Shown here piece by piece: positions 1-6,908 of a stretch of 14,232 nt of DNA. The position numbers were made by a program, and so were the translations under genes. Under the pieces are notes generated by a model, which was not told the origin of the DNA, made no database searches, and saw only the letters and a list, made by a program, of their open reading frames with translations. The stretch lies in the NCBI GenBank assembly GCA_900764415.1, contig CAAFOA010000197.1, positions 1-14,232 on the forward strand. Reading direction: 5' to 3'. How positions within the stretch are numbered: position 1 is the first letter of the stretch; each line of letters opens with the position of its first letter. This stretch comes from an uncultured Collinsella sp. (GTDB lineage Bacteria; Actinomycetota; Coriobacteriia; Coriobacteriales; Coriobacteriaceae).

Positions 1-2040
1 GGCCATTACGTGACCCGCGACGAGGTCTACGACATCCTGCGCCAGGCCGAGGACAACGGCTTTGTGCACCAGATCACCAACATCGACGGCGAGAACAAGA
101 TCTTCGCCATCTGCAACTGCAACGTCAACGTGTGCTACGCCCTGCGCACCTCGCAGCTGTTCAACACGCCCAACCTGTCGCGCTCGGCCTATGTCGCCAA
201 GGTCGAAAAGGACAAGTGCGTGGCCTGCGGTCGCTGCGTTGAGGTGTGCCCGGCCGGTGCTGCTAAGCTGGGCCAGAAGCTCTGCAGCAAAAAGGCCGGT
301 GGCCGCGTGCCCGAGTATCCGCGTCAGGAGCTGCCCGATGCCACCAAGTGGGACCACACCAAGTGGTCGCCCAACTACCGCAACGACAACCGCATCGAGA
401 CGCATGAGTCCGGCACCGCTCCCTGCAAGACGGCCTGCCCCGCGCATGTCGCCGTTCAGGGCTATTTGAAGCTCGCGGCTCAGGGTCGCTATGACGAGGC
501 CCTAGCACTCATCAAGCGCGAGAACCCGCTGCCCGCTATCTGCGGCCGTGTGTGCAACCGCCGCTGTGAGGATGCCTGCACCCGCGGCCGTGTGGACGCC
601 GCCGTGGCTATCGACGAGGTCAAGAAGTTCATCGCCCAGCGCGATCTGGACGCCGCGACCCGCTATGTCCCACCTGTGGTGACCCCGACGCGTGCCGGCG
701 GCTTCGACCAGAAGATCGCCATCATCGGTGCCGGCCCGGCCGGTCTGTCCTGCGCTTTCTACCTGGCCGAGAAGGGCTATAAGCCCGTCGTGTTCGAGAA
801 GAACGAGCGTCCGGGCGGCATGCTCACCTACGGTATTCCCAGCTTTAAGCTGGAGAAGGACGTTATCGAGGCCGAGGTCGAGATCATTCGCCTGATGGGT
901 GCCGAGTTCCGCTATGGCGTGGAGGTCGGTCGCGATGTGACGCTCGATGAGCTGCGCGAGCAGGGCTTTAAGGCCTTCTACGTGGCTATTGGCTGCCAGG
1001 GCGGCCGCCTTGCCGGCATTCCGGGCGAGGATGCCGAGGACGTGACCGTGGCCGTCGACTTTTTGCGCGAGGTCAACAGTGGCAAGATTGACGCGTTGCC
1101 CGGCCGCACCATCGTGGTGGGCGGCGGCAACGTGGCCATCGACGTGGCCCGCAACGCCTGCCGCCTGGGCTCCGAGCACGTTGAGATGTTCTGCCTGGAG
1201 AGCGAGGCCCAGATGCCCGCGAGCGAGGAGGAGCGTCGCGAGGCCATCGAGGACGGCGCGCACATCAGCTGCGGCTGGGGTCCCAAGGAGGTTCACCTGG
1301 ACGAGTCCGGCCGTGTGTGCGGTATCACCTTCAAGCGCTGCACGCGTGTCTTTGACGACGAGGGCCGGTTTGCGCCCGAGTACGACGAGAACGATCTGCG
1401 CCGTGTCGATGCCGACCGTGTCGTCATGTCGATTGGCCAGTCCATTGTGTGGGGCGACCTGCTGGCTGACTCCAAGGTGGAGCTTGGCCGCGGCCAGGGT
1501 GCTCTTGCCGATCCCCAGACCTACCAGACCGCCGAGCCCGACATCTTTGTGGGCGGCGACGTCTATACTGGTCCGAGCTTTGCCATCGATGCCATTGCCG
1601 CCGGTCACGAGGCCGCCGTCTCCATCCATCGCTTTGTGCAGCCGGGCTCCACGCTCACCATCGGCCGCAACCAGCGCCGCTACACCGCGCTCGACCGCGA
1701 CGATGTCGTGATCGAGAGCTACGACAACGCGAGCCGCGAGGTTGCCCACGTGGACCGCGAGCGCGAGAAGGCCGCGCCGTTTAGCGAGTATGTTGAGACC
1801 TTTACCGAAGAGCAGGTGCGCGCCGAGACCGCCCGTTGCCTGGGTTGCGGTGCCTCGATCATCGACCCCAACAAGTGCATCGGCTGCGGCCTGTGCACCA
1901 CCAAGTGCGCGTTCGACGCCATCCATCTGGATCGCGACCGCCCCGAGTGCTCCACGATGGTCAAATACGAGCAAAAGCTCCCCAGTCTGGGTAAGTACGC
2001 TTTGAAACGCGCAATCAAAATCAAGTTCGGTCGTAAATAG
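1..2040 (+). CDS. Fe-S/FAD pyridine-nucleotide oxidoreductase, GltD-like (5' end outside window)
   Basis: The frame is open to base 1, so the protein begins upstream; the GTG at base 10 is probably internal. Counting from base 1, a 4Fe-4S motif CVACGRCVEVCP begins near residue 73. A Fer4_20-type segment follows (CKTACPAH near 142, then ICGRVCNRRCEDAC), as in glutamate synthase small subunit and dihydropyrimidine dehydrogenase. The FAD Rossmann motif IIGAGPAGLSC is near 241, the NAD(P) motif VVGGGNVAIDVA near 372 and a second FAD segment FVGGDVYTGPSFAIDAI near 515. A C-terminal ferredoxin module has CLGCG (613) and CIGCGLCTTKCAF (626). This order matches NAD(P)H-dependent, GltD/NfnB-like electron-transfer flavoproteins with extra clusters. 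It probably shuttles electrons between NAD(P)H and ferredoxin or a partner enzyme in the cytoplasm; the substrate cannot be read from sequence. hypA follows after a terminator, so a link to hydrogen metabolism is only suggestive. Confidence 0.85.
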   Translation, partial: GHYVTRDEVYDILRQAEDNGFVHQITNIDGENKIFAICNCNVNVCYALRTSQLFNTPNLSRSAYVAKVEKDKCVACGRCVEVCPAGAAKLGQKLCSKKAGGRVPEYPRQELPDATKWDHTKWSPNYRNDNRIETHESGTAPCKTACPAHVAVQGYLKLAAQGRYDEALALIKRENPLPAICGRVCNRRCEDACTRGRVDAAVAIDEVKKFIAQRDLDAATRYVPPVVTPTRAGGFDQKIAIIGAGPAGLSCAFYLAEKGYKPVVFEKNERPGGMLTYGIPSFKLEKDVIEAEVEIIRLMGAEFRYGVEVGRDVTLDELREQGFKAFYVAIGCQGGRLAGIPGEDAEDVTVAVDFLREVNSGKIDALPGRTIVVGGGNVAIDVARNACRLGSEHVEMFCLESEAQMPASEEERREAIEDGAHISCGWGPKEVHLDESGRVCGITFKRCTRVFDDEGRFAPEYDENDLRRVDADRVVMSIGQSIVWGDLLADSKVELGRGQGALADPQTYQTAEPDIFVGGDVYTGPSFAIDAIAAGHEAAVSIHRFVQPGSTLTIGRNQRRYTALDRDDVVIESYDNASREVAHVDREREKAAPFSEYVETFTEEQVRAETARCLGCGASIIDPNKCIGCGLCTTKCAFDAIHLDRDRPECSTMVKYEQKLPSLGKYALKRAIKIKFGRK

Positions 2041-2055
2041 GTAACCATGGCCGGT

Positions 2056-2091
2056 AAGGGGACGGCGCAGACTAGATTTCGCCGTCCCCTT
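2056..2091 (+). terminator. Hairpin terminator of the oxidoreductase gene
   Basis: A perfect 12-bp stem (AAGGGGACGGCG at 2056-2067, complement at 2080-2091) encloses a 12-nt loop, 15 bases after the stop codon. The trailing T content is modest (GCTTTGAGTTT), so termination may be incomplete. Confidence 0.7.
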
Positions 2092-2136
2092 GCTTTGAGT
2101 TTGCATCGCATCAACCGTTGTTGAAAGGTTTCTACC

Positions 2137-2565
2137 TTGCACGAATTGGGAATCGTTTATCACATCATTCGCGATGTTGAGAACGTGGCGCGCGCCAATG
2201 GCGTGAGTCGCGTTTCGAGCGTCACGCTGCTGCTGGGCGAGGTCTCGGGCGTCGTTCCCGACTTGCTGCTCGACGCTTGGCGCTGGGCGGCAGATAAAAA
2301 GTCCATCACCGAGGATGCGGAGCTTATTGTGGAGCCTGTCGAGGCCGTGACGCATTGCGAGGCGTGCGGCCGCGACTACGCGACAGTCGAGCACGGCAAG
2401 ACCTGCCCTCATTGCGGCAGTGGTGAAACATACCTGCTGCAGGGCCAGGAGGTCATGATCAAGCAGATCGAGACCCCCGACGAGGACCCGGCAGGCGCTG
2501 CCCCCGATGGCCCTTCCGACGCCCCCGATGCCGTCGACGCCGCCAACCCCCTCCACATCGCCTAA
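2137..2565 (+). CDS. hypA: Hydrogenase maturation nickel-insertion protein HypA
   Basis: HypA delivers nickel, with HypB, to the large subunit of [NiFe] hydrogenases in the cytoplasm. The N-terminus reads MHELGIVYHII, giving the conserved Met-His-Glu in which His2 is a nickel ligand. The zinc site is two CxxC pairs, C74/C77 (CEAC) and C90/C93 (CPHC). The start is TTG, set by the Met-His-Glu alignment and by a GAAAGG ribosome-binding site at 2123-2128, 8 bases upstream. The protein is 142 residues against roughly 113-120 for the family. The excess is a Pro/Ala/Asp-rich C-terminal tail after about residue 115 with no recognisable domain. No hydrogenase or hypB gene is in the window, so the nickel enzyme served is unknown. 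Confidence 0.93.
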   Translation: MHELGIVYHIIRDVENVARANGVSRVSSVTLLLGEVSGVVPDLLLDAWRWAADKKSITEDAELIVEPVEAVTHCEACGRDYATVEHGKTCPHCGSGETYLLQGQEVMIKQIETPDEDPAGAAPDGPSDAPDAVDAANPLHIA

Positions 2566-2570
2566 CTTGG

Positions 2571-2650
2571 TCGTTGGGGACGTTCTTAAACGACTAGTCA
2601 AACAAGAACGTCCCCAACGACTAGTCGTTTAAGAACGTCCCCAATGACTA
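2571..2650. repeat. Nested inverted/direct repeat after hypA
   Basis: A 29-bp arm at 2571-2599 is complementary to 2619-2647 with one mismatch. A third partial copy at 2604-2619 is perfectly complementary to 2572-2587, so two alternative hairpins compete for the left arm. The right-hand units are also direct repeats: AAGAACGTCCCCAACGACTA (2604-2623) and 2631-2650 differ at one base. No T-run follows, so this is not a standard terminator. It looks like a mobile or dispersed intergenic repeat, though it could end hypA transcription. Confidence 0.7.
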
Positions 2651-2968
2651 CTTGCGCTAGAGCATAAGTCACGCTAATAGTCAAGTTATGTCTGTTTAAA
2701 CAAAATAGCAGCAGTACAAGCGCATTCGAGCTTGCCTAAAATCGATATTAATGAACAGCCTGCTTGTATCTGTAAAATGAATGGCTTGATGAGCGACGCT
2801 TTGGCGGGTAATGAGTCGAAAAGCAGCAACGTAACCAACTTGTAACAAACCTAGACGTTTAAACAAATAATGCAACCTTTTGCGAATTTAGCTATAATTC
2901 CACAAACCAAACAGGTATACTTCCTTAATGTCGTGTAGGAAATACGTAGACAAAAAGGAGGTTATGTG
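2651..2968. other. AT-rich intergenic region upstream of the PTS operon
   Basis: About 320 bp with no convincing ORF. It holds two copies of the palindrome-containing 11-mer GTTTAAACAAA (2694-2704 and 2857-2867), a TATAAT -10 box near its right end and a leader of about 60 bases before the PTS ribosome-binding site. I saw no clear catabolite-response element and no sigma-54 -24/-12 promoter. Confidence 0.5.
2870..2898 (+). promoter_or_regulatory. Probable promoter of the mannose-family PTS operon
   Basis: A perfect TATAAT is at 2893-2898. The -35 hexamer 17 bp upstream (ATGCAA, 2870-2875) matches TTGACA poorly, which suggests activator dependence. A GTTTAAACAAA element (2857-2867) abuts the -35 position, where an activator or repressor would sit. 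The predicted transcript start is near 2905, leaving a leader of about 60 nt. Confidence 0.5.
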
Positions 2969-3958
2969 ATGGTAAGTATTGTTCTTGCTAGCCACGGGGA
3001 CTTGGCAGCTGGAATCAAGCAGACGGGCTCGATGGTCTTTGGCGATCAGCCGTCTGTTGCCGTGGTCTCGCTCGAGCCGAGCATGGGCCCCGACGACTTC
3101 CGTGCCAAGGTCGAGGAAGCAGTCGCTTCCTTCGAGGACCAGGAGCAGGTGCTCTTCCTCGTTGATCTGTGGGGCGGCACGCCGTTCAACCAGATCAGCG
3201 GGCTCATCGAGGGCCACGATTCCTGGGCTATCGTCACCGGTGTCAACCTGCCTATGCTCATCGAGGCATATTCGCAGCGCTTTGACGCAAAGAACACTGC
3301 ACATGCGATCGCAAAATATCTCGTGACTGAGGCTAAGGCTGGCGTGCGCGTCAAGCCCGAGTCTCTGGAGCCCGAGGAGAAGAAGCCGGCTGCGGCCGCC
3401 GCTGCTCCTGCAGGCGCCATCCCTCCGGGAACGGTCATCGGCGACGGGCACATCAAGATTGCCCACGTCCGTATCGACACCCGTCTGCTGCATGGTCAGG
3501 TGGCCACCACGTGGACCAAGCAGATCAACCCCAACCGCATCATCGTGGTTTCCGACGGCGTTGCTCACGACGAGCTCCGCAAGACCATGATCGAGCAGGC
3601 TGCCCCTCCGGGAGTCCATGCCAACGTCGTGCCCATCAAGAAGATGGCCGAGGTCGTCAAGGACACGCGCTTTGGTGACACCAAGGCCATGCTGCTCTTC
3701 GAGAACCCGCAGGATCTGCTCAAGGCCATCGAGGCCGGCGTCGACATCAAGGAAGTCAACATCGGTTCCATGGCTCACTCCAAGGGCAAGGTCGTCGTCA
3801 CCAACGCCGTCGCTATGGGCGATGACGACGTCAAGACTCTCGAGGCCCTCAAGGCCAAGGGCGTCAAGTTCGAGGTCCGCAAGGTTCCTTCGGATTCCTC
3901 CGAGGATCTCGACGCCATGTTGAAGAAAGCTAAGGCCGAACTGGCCGCTCAAGCATAG
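2969..3958 (+). CDS. PTS mannose-family EIIAB component (fused)
   Basis: This cytoplasmic fused phosphocarrier accepts phosphate from HPr and passes it to the sugar entering through EIIC/EIID. The EIIA domain (about residues 1-130) has the phosphorylation site ASHGD with His9. A Pro/Glu/Ala-rich linker (about 128-158) joins it to the EIIB domain, where HVRIDTRLLHGQV places the second phospho-His at residue 175. Domain order and length (329 aa) match E. coli ManX. The ATG at 2969 is preferred over the adjacent GTG at 2966 because AAGGAGGT (2955-2962) lies 6 bases before it but only 3 before the GTG. It is the first gene of an operon continuing into EIIC after an 18-base gap. The family takes mannose, glucose, fructose, sorbose or amino sugars; which one cannot be decided here. 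Confidence 0.93.
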   Translation: MVSIVLASHGDLAAGIKQTGSMVFGDQPSVAVVSLEPSMGPDDFRAKVEEAVASFEDQEQVLFLVDLWGGTPFNQISGLIEGHDSWAIVTGVNLPMLIEAYSQRFDAKNTAHAIAKYLVTEAKAGVRVKPESLEPEEKKPAAAAAAPAGAIPPGTVIGDGHIKIAHVRIDTRLLHGQVATTWTKQINPNRIIVVSDGVAHDELRKTMIEQAAPPGVHANVVPIKKMAEVVKDTRFGDTKAMLLFENPQDLLKAIEAGVDIKEVNIGSMAHSKGKVVVTNAVAMGDDDVKTLEALKAKGVKFEVRKVPSDSSEDLDAMLKKAKAELAAQA

Positions 3959-3976
3959 TAAAGGAGGGTCCGATAC

Positions 3977-4795
3977 ATGTCTGCAATCACTATTCTGCTT
4001 GTTGCGATTGTCGCGTTGCTTGCCGGTATGGAAGGCATTCTGGATGAGTTCCAGTTCCATCAGCCGCTCGTGGCATGCACGCTTATCGGTCTCGTAACCG
4101 GTCACCTTCAGGAGGGCATCCTCCTAGGCGGTTCGCTCCAGATGATGGCCCTTGGCTGGGCTAACGTCGGCGCCGCTGTCGCGCCTGACGCCGCTCTGGC
4201 CTCGGTCGCTTCTTCGATCATCATGGTGCTCGCCCTCAACGGCGGCGCTACCGATCCGTCGAAGGCCGTTACCGCCGCTATCGCCGTCGCCGTTCCGCTG
4301 TCGGTCGCTGGTCTGTTCCTGACCATGATCTGCCGTACCCTGGCTACCGCTATCGCTCACGCCATGGACGGTTGCGCCGAGAAGGGCGACTTCGCCGGCA
4401 TCGAGCGTTGGCAGTACATTGCCATCCTTATGCAGGGCCTTCGTATCGCCATTCCGGCAGTACTTCTGTGCATCATCCCGGCCGAGGCTGTTACCAACGC
4501 GCTTAACGCTATGCCCGACTGGCTGTCCGGCGGCATGGCTGTCGGCGGCGGCATGGTCGCTTCCGTCGGTTACGCCATGGTCATCAACATGATGGCCACC
4601 AAGGAGACCTGGCCGTTCTTCATCCTCGGCTTTGTCCTTGCTGCCATCCCTCAGCTCACGCTGATCGCTCTTGGCCTCATCGGCATCTCCCTTGCCCTCA
4701 TCTACCTTGGCCTTAAGGATCTGGCCAAGCAGGGTGGCGGCATGGGCGGTGGCTCCGGTGACCCGCTCGGCGACATTCTGAACGATTACGAGTAG
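3977..4795 (+). CDS. PTS mannose-family EIIC component
   Basis: This integral membrane subunit forms the sugar-translocation channel with EIID. The 272-residue protein is hydrophobic throughout. Near the N-terminus it has the family-typical segment FHQPLVACTLIGLVTGHLQE followed by a GGSLQMMALGWANVGAAVAPD stretch. The ATG at 3977 has AAGGAGG (3961-3967) 9 bases upstream. It lies between EIIAB and EIID with short gaps, as in manXYZ operons. The C-terminal tail is glycine-rich (GGGMGGGSGD) and ends with acidic residues, probably in the cytoplasm. Confidence 0.92.
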   Translation: MSAITILLVAIVALLAGMEGILDEFQFHQPLVACTLIGLVTGHLQEGILLGGSLQMMALGWANVGAAVAPDAALASVASSIIMVLALNGGATDPSKAVTAAIAVAVPLSVAGLFLTMICRTLATAIAHAMDGCAEKGDFAGIERWQYIAILMQGLRIAIPAVLLCIIPAEAVTNALNAMPDWLSGGMAVGGGMVASVGYAMVINMMATKETWPFFILGFVLAAIPQLTLIALGLIGISLALIYLGLKDLAKQGGGMGGGSGDPLGDILNDYE

Positions 4796-4811
4796 GAGGG
4801 GAGTGATACAT

Positions 4812-5732
4812 ATGGCAGAGAACAAGATTCAGCTCACCAAGGCTGACCGCAAGAAGGTTTGCTTCCGTCATCAGTTCCTTCAGGGCTCGTGGAACTACGA
4901 GCGTATGCAGAATGGCGGCTGGTGCTTCGCAATGATCCCTGCGATCAAGAAGCTCTACACCAGCAAGGATGACCAGATTGCCGCTCTTAAGCGCCACCTG
5001 GAGTTCTATAACACCCACCCCTATGTTTCCGCCCCCGTCATTGGCGTTACCCTCGCTCTCGAGGAGGAGCGCGCCAACGGTGCCCCGATTGACGACGTCG
5101 CCATCCAGGGCGTCAAGGTCGGTATGATGGGCCCGCTCGCCGGCGTCGGCGACCCCGCCTTCTGGTTCACCCTTCGCCCGATTCTGGGCGCTCTGGGCGC
5201 TTCCATGGCCCTGTCCGGTAGCATCGCCGGTCCGCTGCTGTTCTTCTTCGCGTGGAACATCATCCGTTACGCCTTCCTGTGGTACACGCAGGAGTTTGGC
5301 TACAAGGTCGGCTCCTCCATCGCCAAGGACCTCTCCGGCGGTCTGATGGGCAAGGTCACCGAGGGTGCTTCCATCCTGGGTATGTTCATCATCGGCGCCC
5401 TGGTCGAGCGCTGGGTGTCCATCTCCTTCACCCCGGTCGTCTCCAAGGTCACGCAGTCTGCTGGCGCCTTTATCGACTGGGCTAACCTGCCCTCCGGTTC
5501 TGAGGGTGTCAAGGAAGCACTGACGATGTATAACTCCATCGGTGCTAACGCCCTTGATCAGGTGAAGGTCACCACGCTTCAGGCCAACCTCGATCAGCTC
5601 ATCCCCGGCCTTGCCGCCGTGTGCCTGACCCTGCTGGTCTGCAAGCTCCTCAAGAAGAAGGTCAGCCCGATCGTCATCATCCTGGCTCTCTTCGCCGTCG
5701 GCATCATCGGTCGCGTCTGCGGCTTCATGTAA
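4812..5732 (+). CDS. PTS mannose-family EIID component
   Basis: This is the second membrane subunit of the mannose-family permease; EIID is found only in this PTS family. The N-terminal part, FLQGSWNYERMQNGGWCFAMIP, is characteristic, as is the GPLAGVGDPAFW loop at residues 107-118. Hydrophobic segments follow to a C-terminal helix ending in GRVCGFM. The ATG at 4812 is chosen because AGGAGGGG (4794-4801), which overlaps the EIIC stop codon, lies 10 bases upstream; a GTG at 4803 in the same frame would be only 1 base from it. The protein is 306 aa, normal for the family. The overlap of the SD with the EIIC stop suggests translational coupling. Confidence 0.92.
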   Translation: MAENKIQLTKADRKKVCFRHQFLQGSWNYERMQNGGWCFAMIPAIKKLYTSKDDQIAALKRHLEFYNTHPYVSAPVIGVTLALEEERANGAPIDDVAIQGVKVGMMGPLAGVGDPAFWFTLRPILGALGASMALSGSIAGPLLFFFAWNIIRYAFLWYTQEFGYKVGSSIAKDLSGGLMGKVTEGASILGMFIIGALVERWVSISFTPVVSKVTQSAGAFIDWANLPSGSEGVKEALTMYNSIGANALDQVKVTTLQANLDQLIPGLAAVCLTLLVCKLLKKKVSPIVIILALFAVGIIGRVCGFM

Positions 5733-5788
5733 GCACGCTTCGGCTTAAGACCGAGAGTTGCTAGGCAAGGGCTTTTGAGCCATTGAAA

Positions 5789-5836
5789 CGGACCGCACCC
5801 GGTGGGTACACTGGATGCGGTCCGATTGTTTTATTT
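5789..5836 (+). terminator. Strong hairpin terminator between EIID and the DUF956 gene
   Basis: A 9-bp stem (CGGACCGCA at 5789-5797 with 5816-5824) continues after a 1x1 mismatch into a 6-bp stem (CCGGTG at 5799-5804 with 5809-5814, one G-T pair) closed by a GGTA loop. ATTGTTTTATTT follows directly. It precedes the DUF956 SD by about one base, so it should limit readthrough into that gene. Confidence 0.75.
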
Positions 5837-5852
5837 GGAGGGCGAGGCGCGC

Positions 5853-6251
5853 ATGGCGCAATCTCAGAACAGTAAGGTCGATCTGGCAACGCCGGCAACC
5901 TGCCTGATGGGGCTTACCAGTCACGGTAACGTAATGGTGGGCAATAAGGCGTTCGAGTACTATAACGAGCGCAATCCCGAGGATTATATTCAAATCCCAT
6001 GGGACGAGGTCGACTATATTGCCGCCGAGGTTTTACGCGGCACCAAGAAGATCACGCGTTTTGCCATCTTCACCAAGGACAACGGTCACTTTACGTTTTC
6101 GACGCGCGACGACAAAGAGACGCTTCGTGCGGTTCGTAAGTACGTCGACGAGGATAAGCTCGTGCGTTCGCCCGACTTTATCGATGTGACCGCCAAGGGC
6201 GCCAAGAGCATCCCCTCCGTTATCAAAAATCTTTTCCACAAAGGCAACTAG
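5853..6251 (+). CDS. DUF956 family protein (ManO-like), PTS-associated
   Basis: The 132-residue soluble protein resembles the DUF956/ManO family encoded at the end of mannose-PTS operons. Recognisable segments are the N-terminal AQSQNSKVDLATPAT, GNVMVGNKAFEYYN, IQIPWDEVDYIAAEV, RFAIFTKDNGHFTFSTRD and LRAVRKYVD. Its biochemical role is not established; association with the PTS operon is the main clue. The start is ATG 5853, with GGAGGGCG at 5837-5844 giving normal spacing; an in-frame GTG at 5802 falls inside the terminator hairpin and is rejected. No promoter of its own is evident, so expression probably depends on readthrough of the preceding hairpin. Confidence 0.85.
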   Translation: MAQSQNSKVDLATPATCLMGLTSHGNVMVGNKAFEYYNERNPEDYIQIPWDEVDYIAAEVLRGTKKITRFAIFTKDNGHFTFSTRDDKETLRAVRKYVDEDKLVRSPDFIDVTAKGAKSIPSVIKNLFHKGN

Positions 6252-6262
6252 CTCCTCATCAG

Positions 6263-6328
6263 TTGCGGTGAAATAGTTCCTAAATACGGCTTCAGATGCT
6301 TCAGATAGGAACTATTCCACCGCAATTT
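6263..6328 (+). terminator. Long hairpin after the DUF956 gene
   Basis: A 20-bp arm (6263-6282) pairs with 6306-6325 with one mismatch around a 23-nt loop, beginning 11 bases after the stop. Only TTTC follows, so efficiency is uncertain. The unusual stem length suggests a dispersed repeat doubling as the operon end. Confidence 0.6.
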
Positions 6329-6370
6329 CGAAGTCTAGTCATGTGACGTATGGCGATGCAGTAAATCTGC

Positions 6371-6376
6371 TACACT
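6371..6376 (+). promoter_or_regulatory. Candidate -10 box of the tRNA-Arg gene
   Basis: TACACT lies 10 bases before the tRNA 5' end. The -35 position 17 bp upstream (GTATGG, 6348-6353) is a poor match, so only the -10 is supported. Confidence 0.4.
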
Positions 6377-6386
6377 AGTACAGCAT

Positions 6387-6462
6387 GCCTCCGTAGCTCA
6401 GGGGATAGAGCACCGCTCTCCTAAAGCGGGTGTCGACGGTTCGAATCCGCCCGGGGGCACCA
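6387..6462 (+). tRNA. tRNA-Arg (anticodon CCT)
   Basis: A full cloverleaf can be drawn. Acceptor stem GCCTCCG/CGGGGGC has one T-G pair; the D-arm is GCTC/GAGC; the anticodon stem CCGCT/AGCGG encloses CTCCTAA, giving anticodon CCT, which reads AGG. The variable loop is GTGTC and the T-arm GACGG-TTCGAAT-CCGCC. The discriminator is A and CCA is encoded (6460-6462). The T-stem has an A-C mismatch at positions 50-64. Sequence composition changes directly downstream, and tRNA 3' ends are common integration sites. Confidence 0.95.
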
Positions 6463-6471
6463 GGAAAATCG

Positions 6472-6512
6472 CAGGTCAGGAGTTATTTTGCTTCTGACCT
6501 GTTCTGGTTTTT
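6472..6512 (+). terminator. Terminator of tRNA-Arg
   Basis: CAGGTCAG (6472-6479), extended by three pairs including one G-T, pairs with CTTCTGACCTG (6491-6501) around an 8-nt loop. It is followed by TTCTGGTTTTT. It lies 9 bases after the CCA. Confidence 0.75.
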
Positions 6513-6542
6513 GGGCTAAGAACTGCTTATGTTTGTAAATCT

Positions 6543-6566
6543 GGTAAGTAAATTATTTAACTTACC
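6543..6566. repeat. AT-rich inverted repeat
   Basis: GGTAAGT (6543-6549) and ACTTACC (6560-6566) are exact inverted copies around a 10-nt A/T spacer. It lies between the tRNA terminator and the CATTTTGG array, and could be a protein-binding site in the presumed attachment arm. Confidence 0.4.
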
Positions 6567-6593
6567 GAGTTTTCCACTGAAAACAGGAAATCA

Positions 6594-6756
6594 CCATTTT
6601 GGGGATAAAAAGTTTTCAACAGCCGTTAGTCGGTTCCATTTTGGTGAAGCGCTTCCTCATTTTGGGTAAAAAATATCACCATTTTGATGATTCGACTGCT
6701 TTGAGTTTTTGATAAAAACGCCTGTTCAGAAGCTTGTGCTATACCCATTTTGGTGA
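6594..6756 (+). repeat. Five helically phased CCATTTTGG(TGA) repeats
   Basis: Same-orientation copies start at 6594 (CCATTTTGGGG), 6636 (CCATTTTGGTGA), 6657 (TCATTTTGGGT), 6679 (CCATTTTGATGA) and 6745 (CCATTTTGGTGA). Spacings are 42, 21, 22 and 66 bp, all close to multiples of two helical turns. Several copies extend to a partial palindrome TCACCA-TTT-TGGTGA. The region is AT-rich with no credible gene. Phased same-strand repeats are typical of integrase arm sites, replication iterons or cooperative operators. Lying 130-290 bp beyond a tRNA 3' end favours the first, but no integrase gene is visible to support it. Confidence 0.7.
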
Positions 6757-6791
6757 GACCAATTAATAGAGAAATATACTATAAAGAAATA

Positions 6792-6810
6792 GGGACGGCG
6801 ATGCCGTCCC
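6792..6810 (-). terminator. Terminator of the Xre-type regulator gene
   Basis: GGGACGGC (6792-6799) and GCCGTCCC (6803-6810) form a perfect 8-bp stem with a 3-nt loop. Read on the minus strand it is followed by TATTTCTTTATAG, a T-rich tail, which fits termination of the gene ending at 6909. Confidence 0.6.
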
Positions 6811-6908
6811 CTTCGCTCGCAAAGCTCGCTGCGCGGTCACGTGCCGTGACCTTGCCGCCGGCTACGCCGTCGATTGATACGCTCACTGCGTTCGCTGATG
6901 ATGATGGA
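6811..6908. other. Non-coding stretch between terminator and regulator gene
   Basis: It holds short hairpins only: GGTCACG-TGC-CGTGACC (6835-6851) and CGGC-TAC-GCCG (6859-6869). Repeated CGCT tetranucleotides recall the hairpin-rich block at 11160-11370, and both share CGCTGCGCGGT (from about 6825 and 11176). No gene is supported. Confidence 0.4.

Noticed and set aside
502..2601. Long minus-strand ORF (699 codons) opposite the oxidoreductase and hypA
   Set aside because: It is the antisense shadow of GC-rich coding sequence; the plus-strand frames contain clear Fe-S, FAD and HypA motifs, and no SD or domain is seen on the minus strand.
2740..2900. Sigma-54 promoter for the PTS operon, as in some Firmicutes
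   Set aside because: No GG-N10-GC type -24/-12 element was found, whereas a TATAAT is well placed.
2888..4105. Minus-strand ORF (405 codons) across the PTS promoter and EIIAB
   Set aside because: It covers the promoter and SD of a well-supported PTS operon and has no recognisable domain.
6594..6756. CRISPR array
   Set aside because: The repeats are only 8-12 bp with unequal spacing and no cas genes nearby, unlike CRISPR repeats of 23 bp or more.
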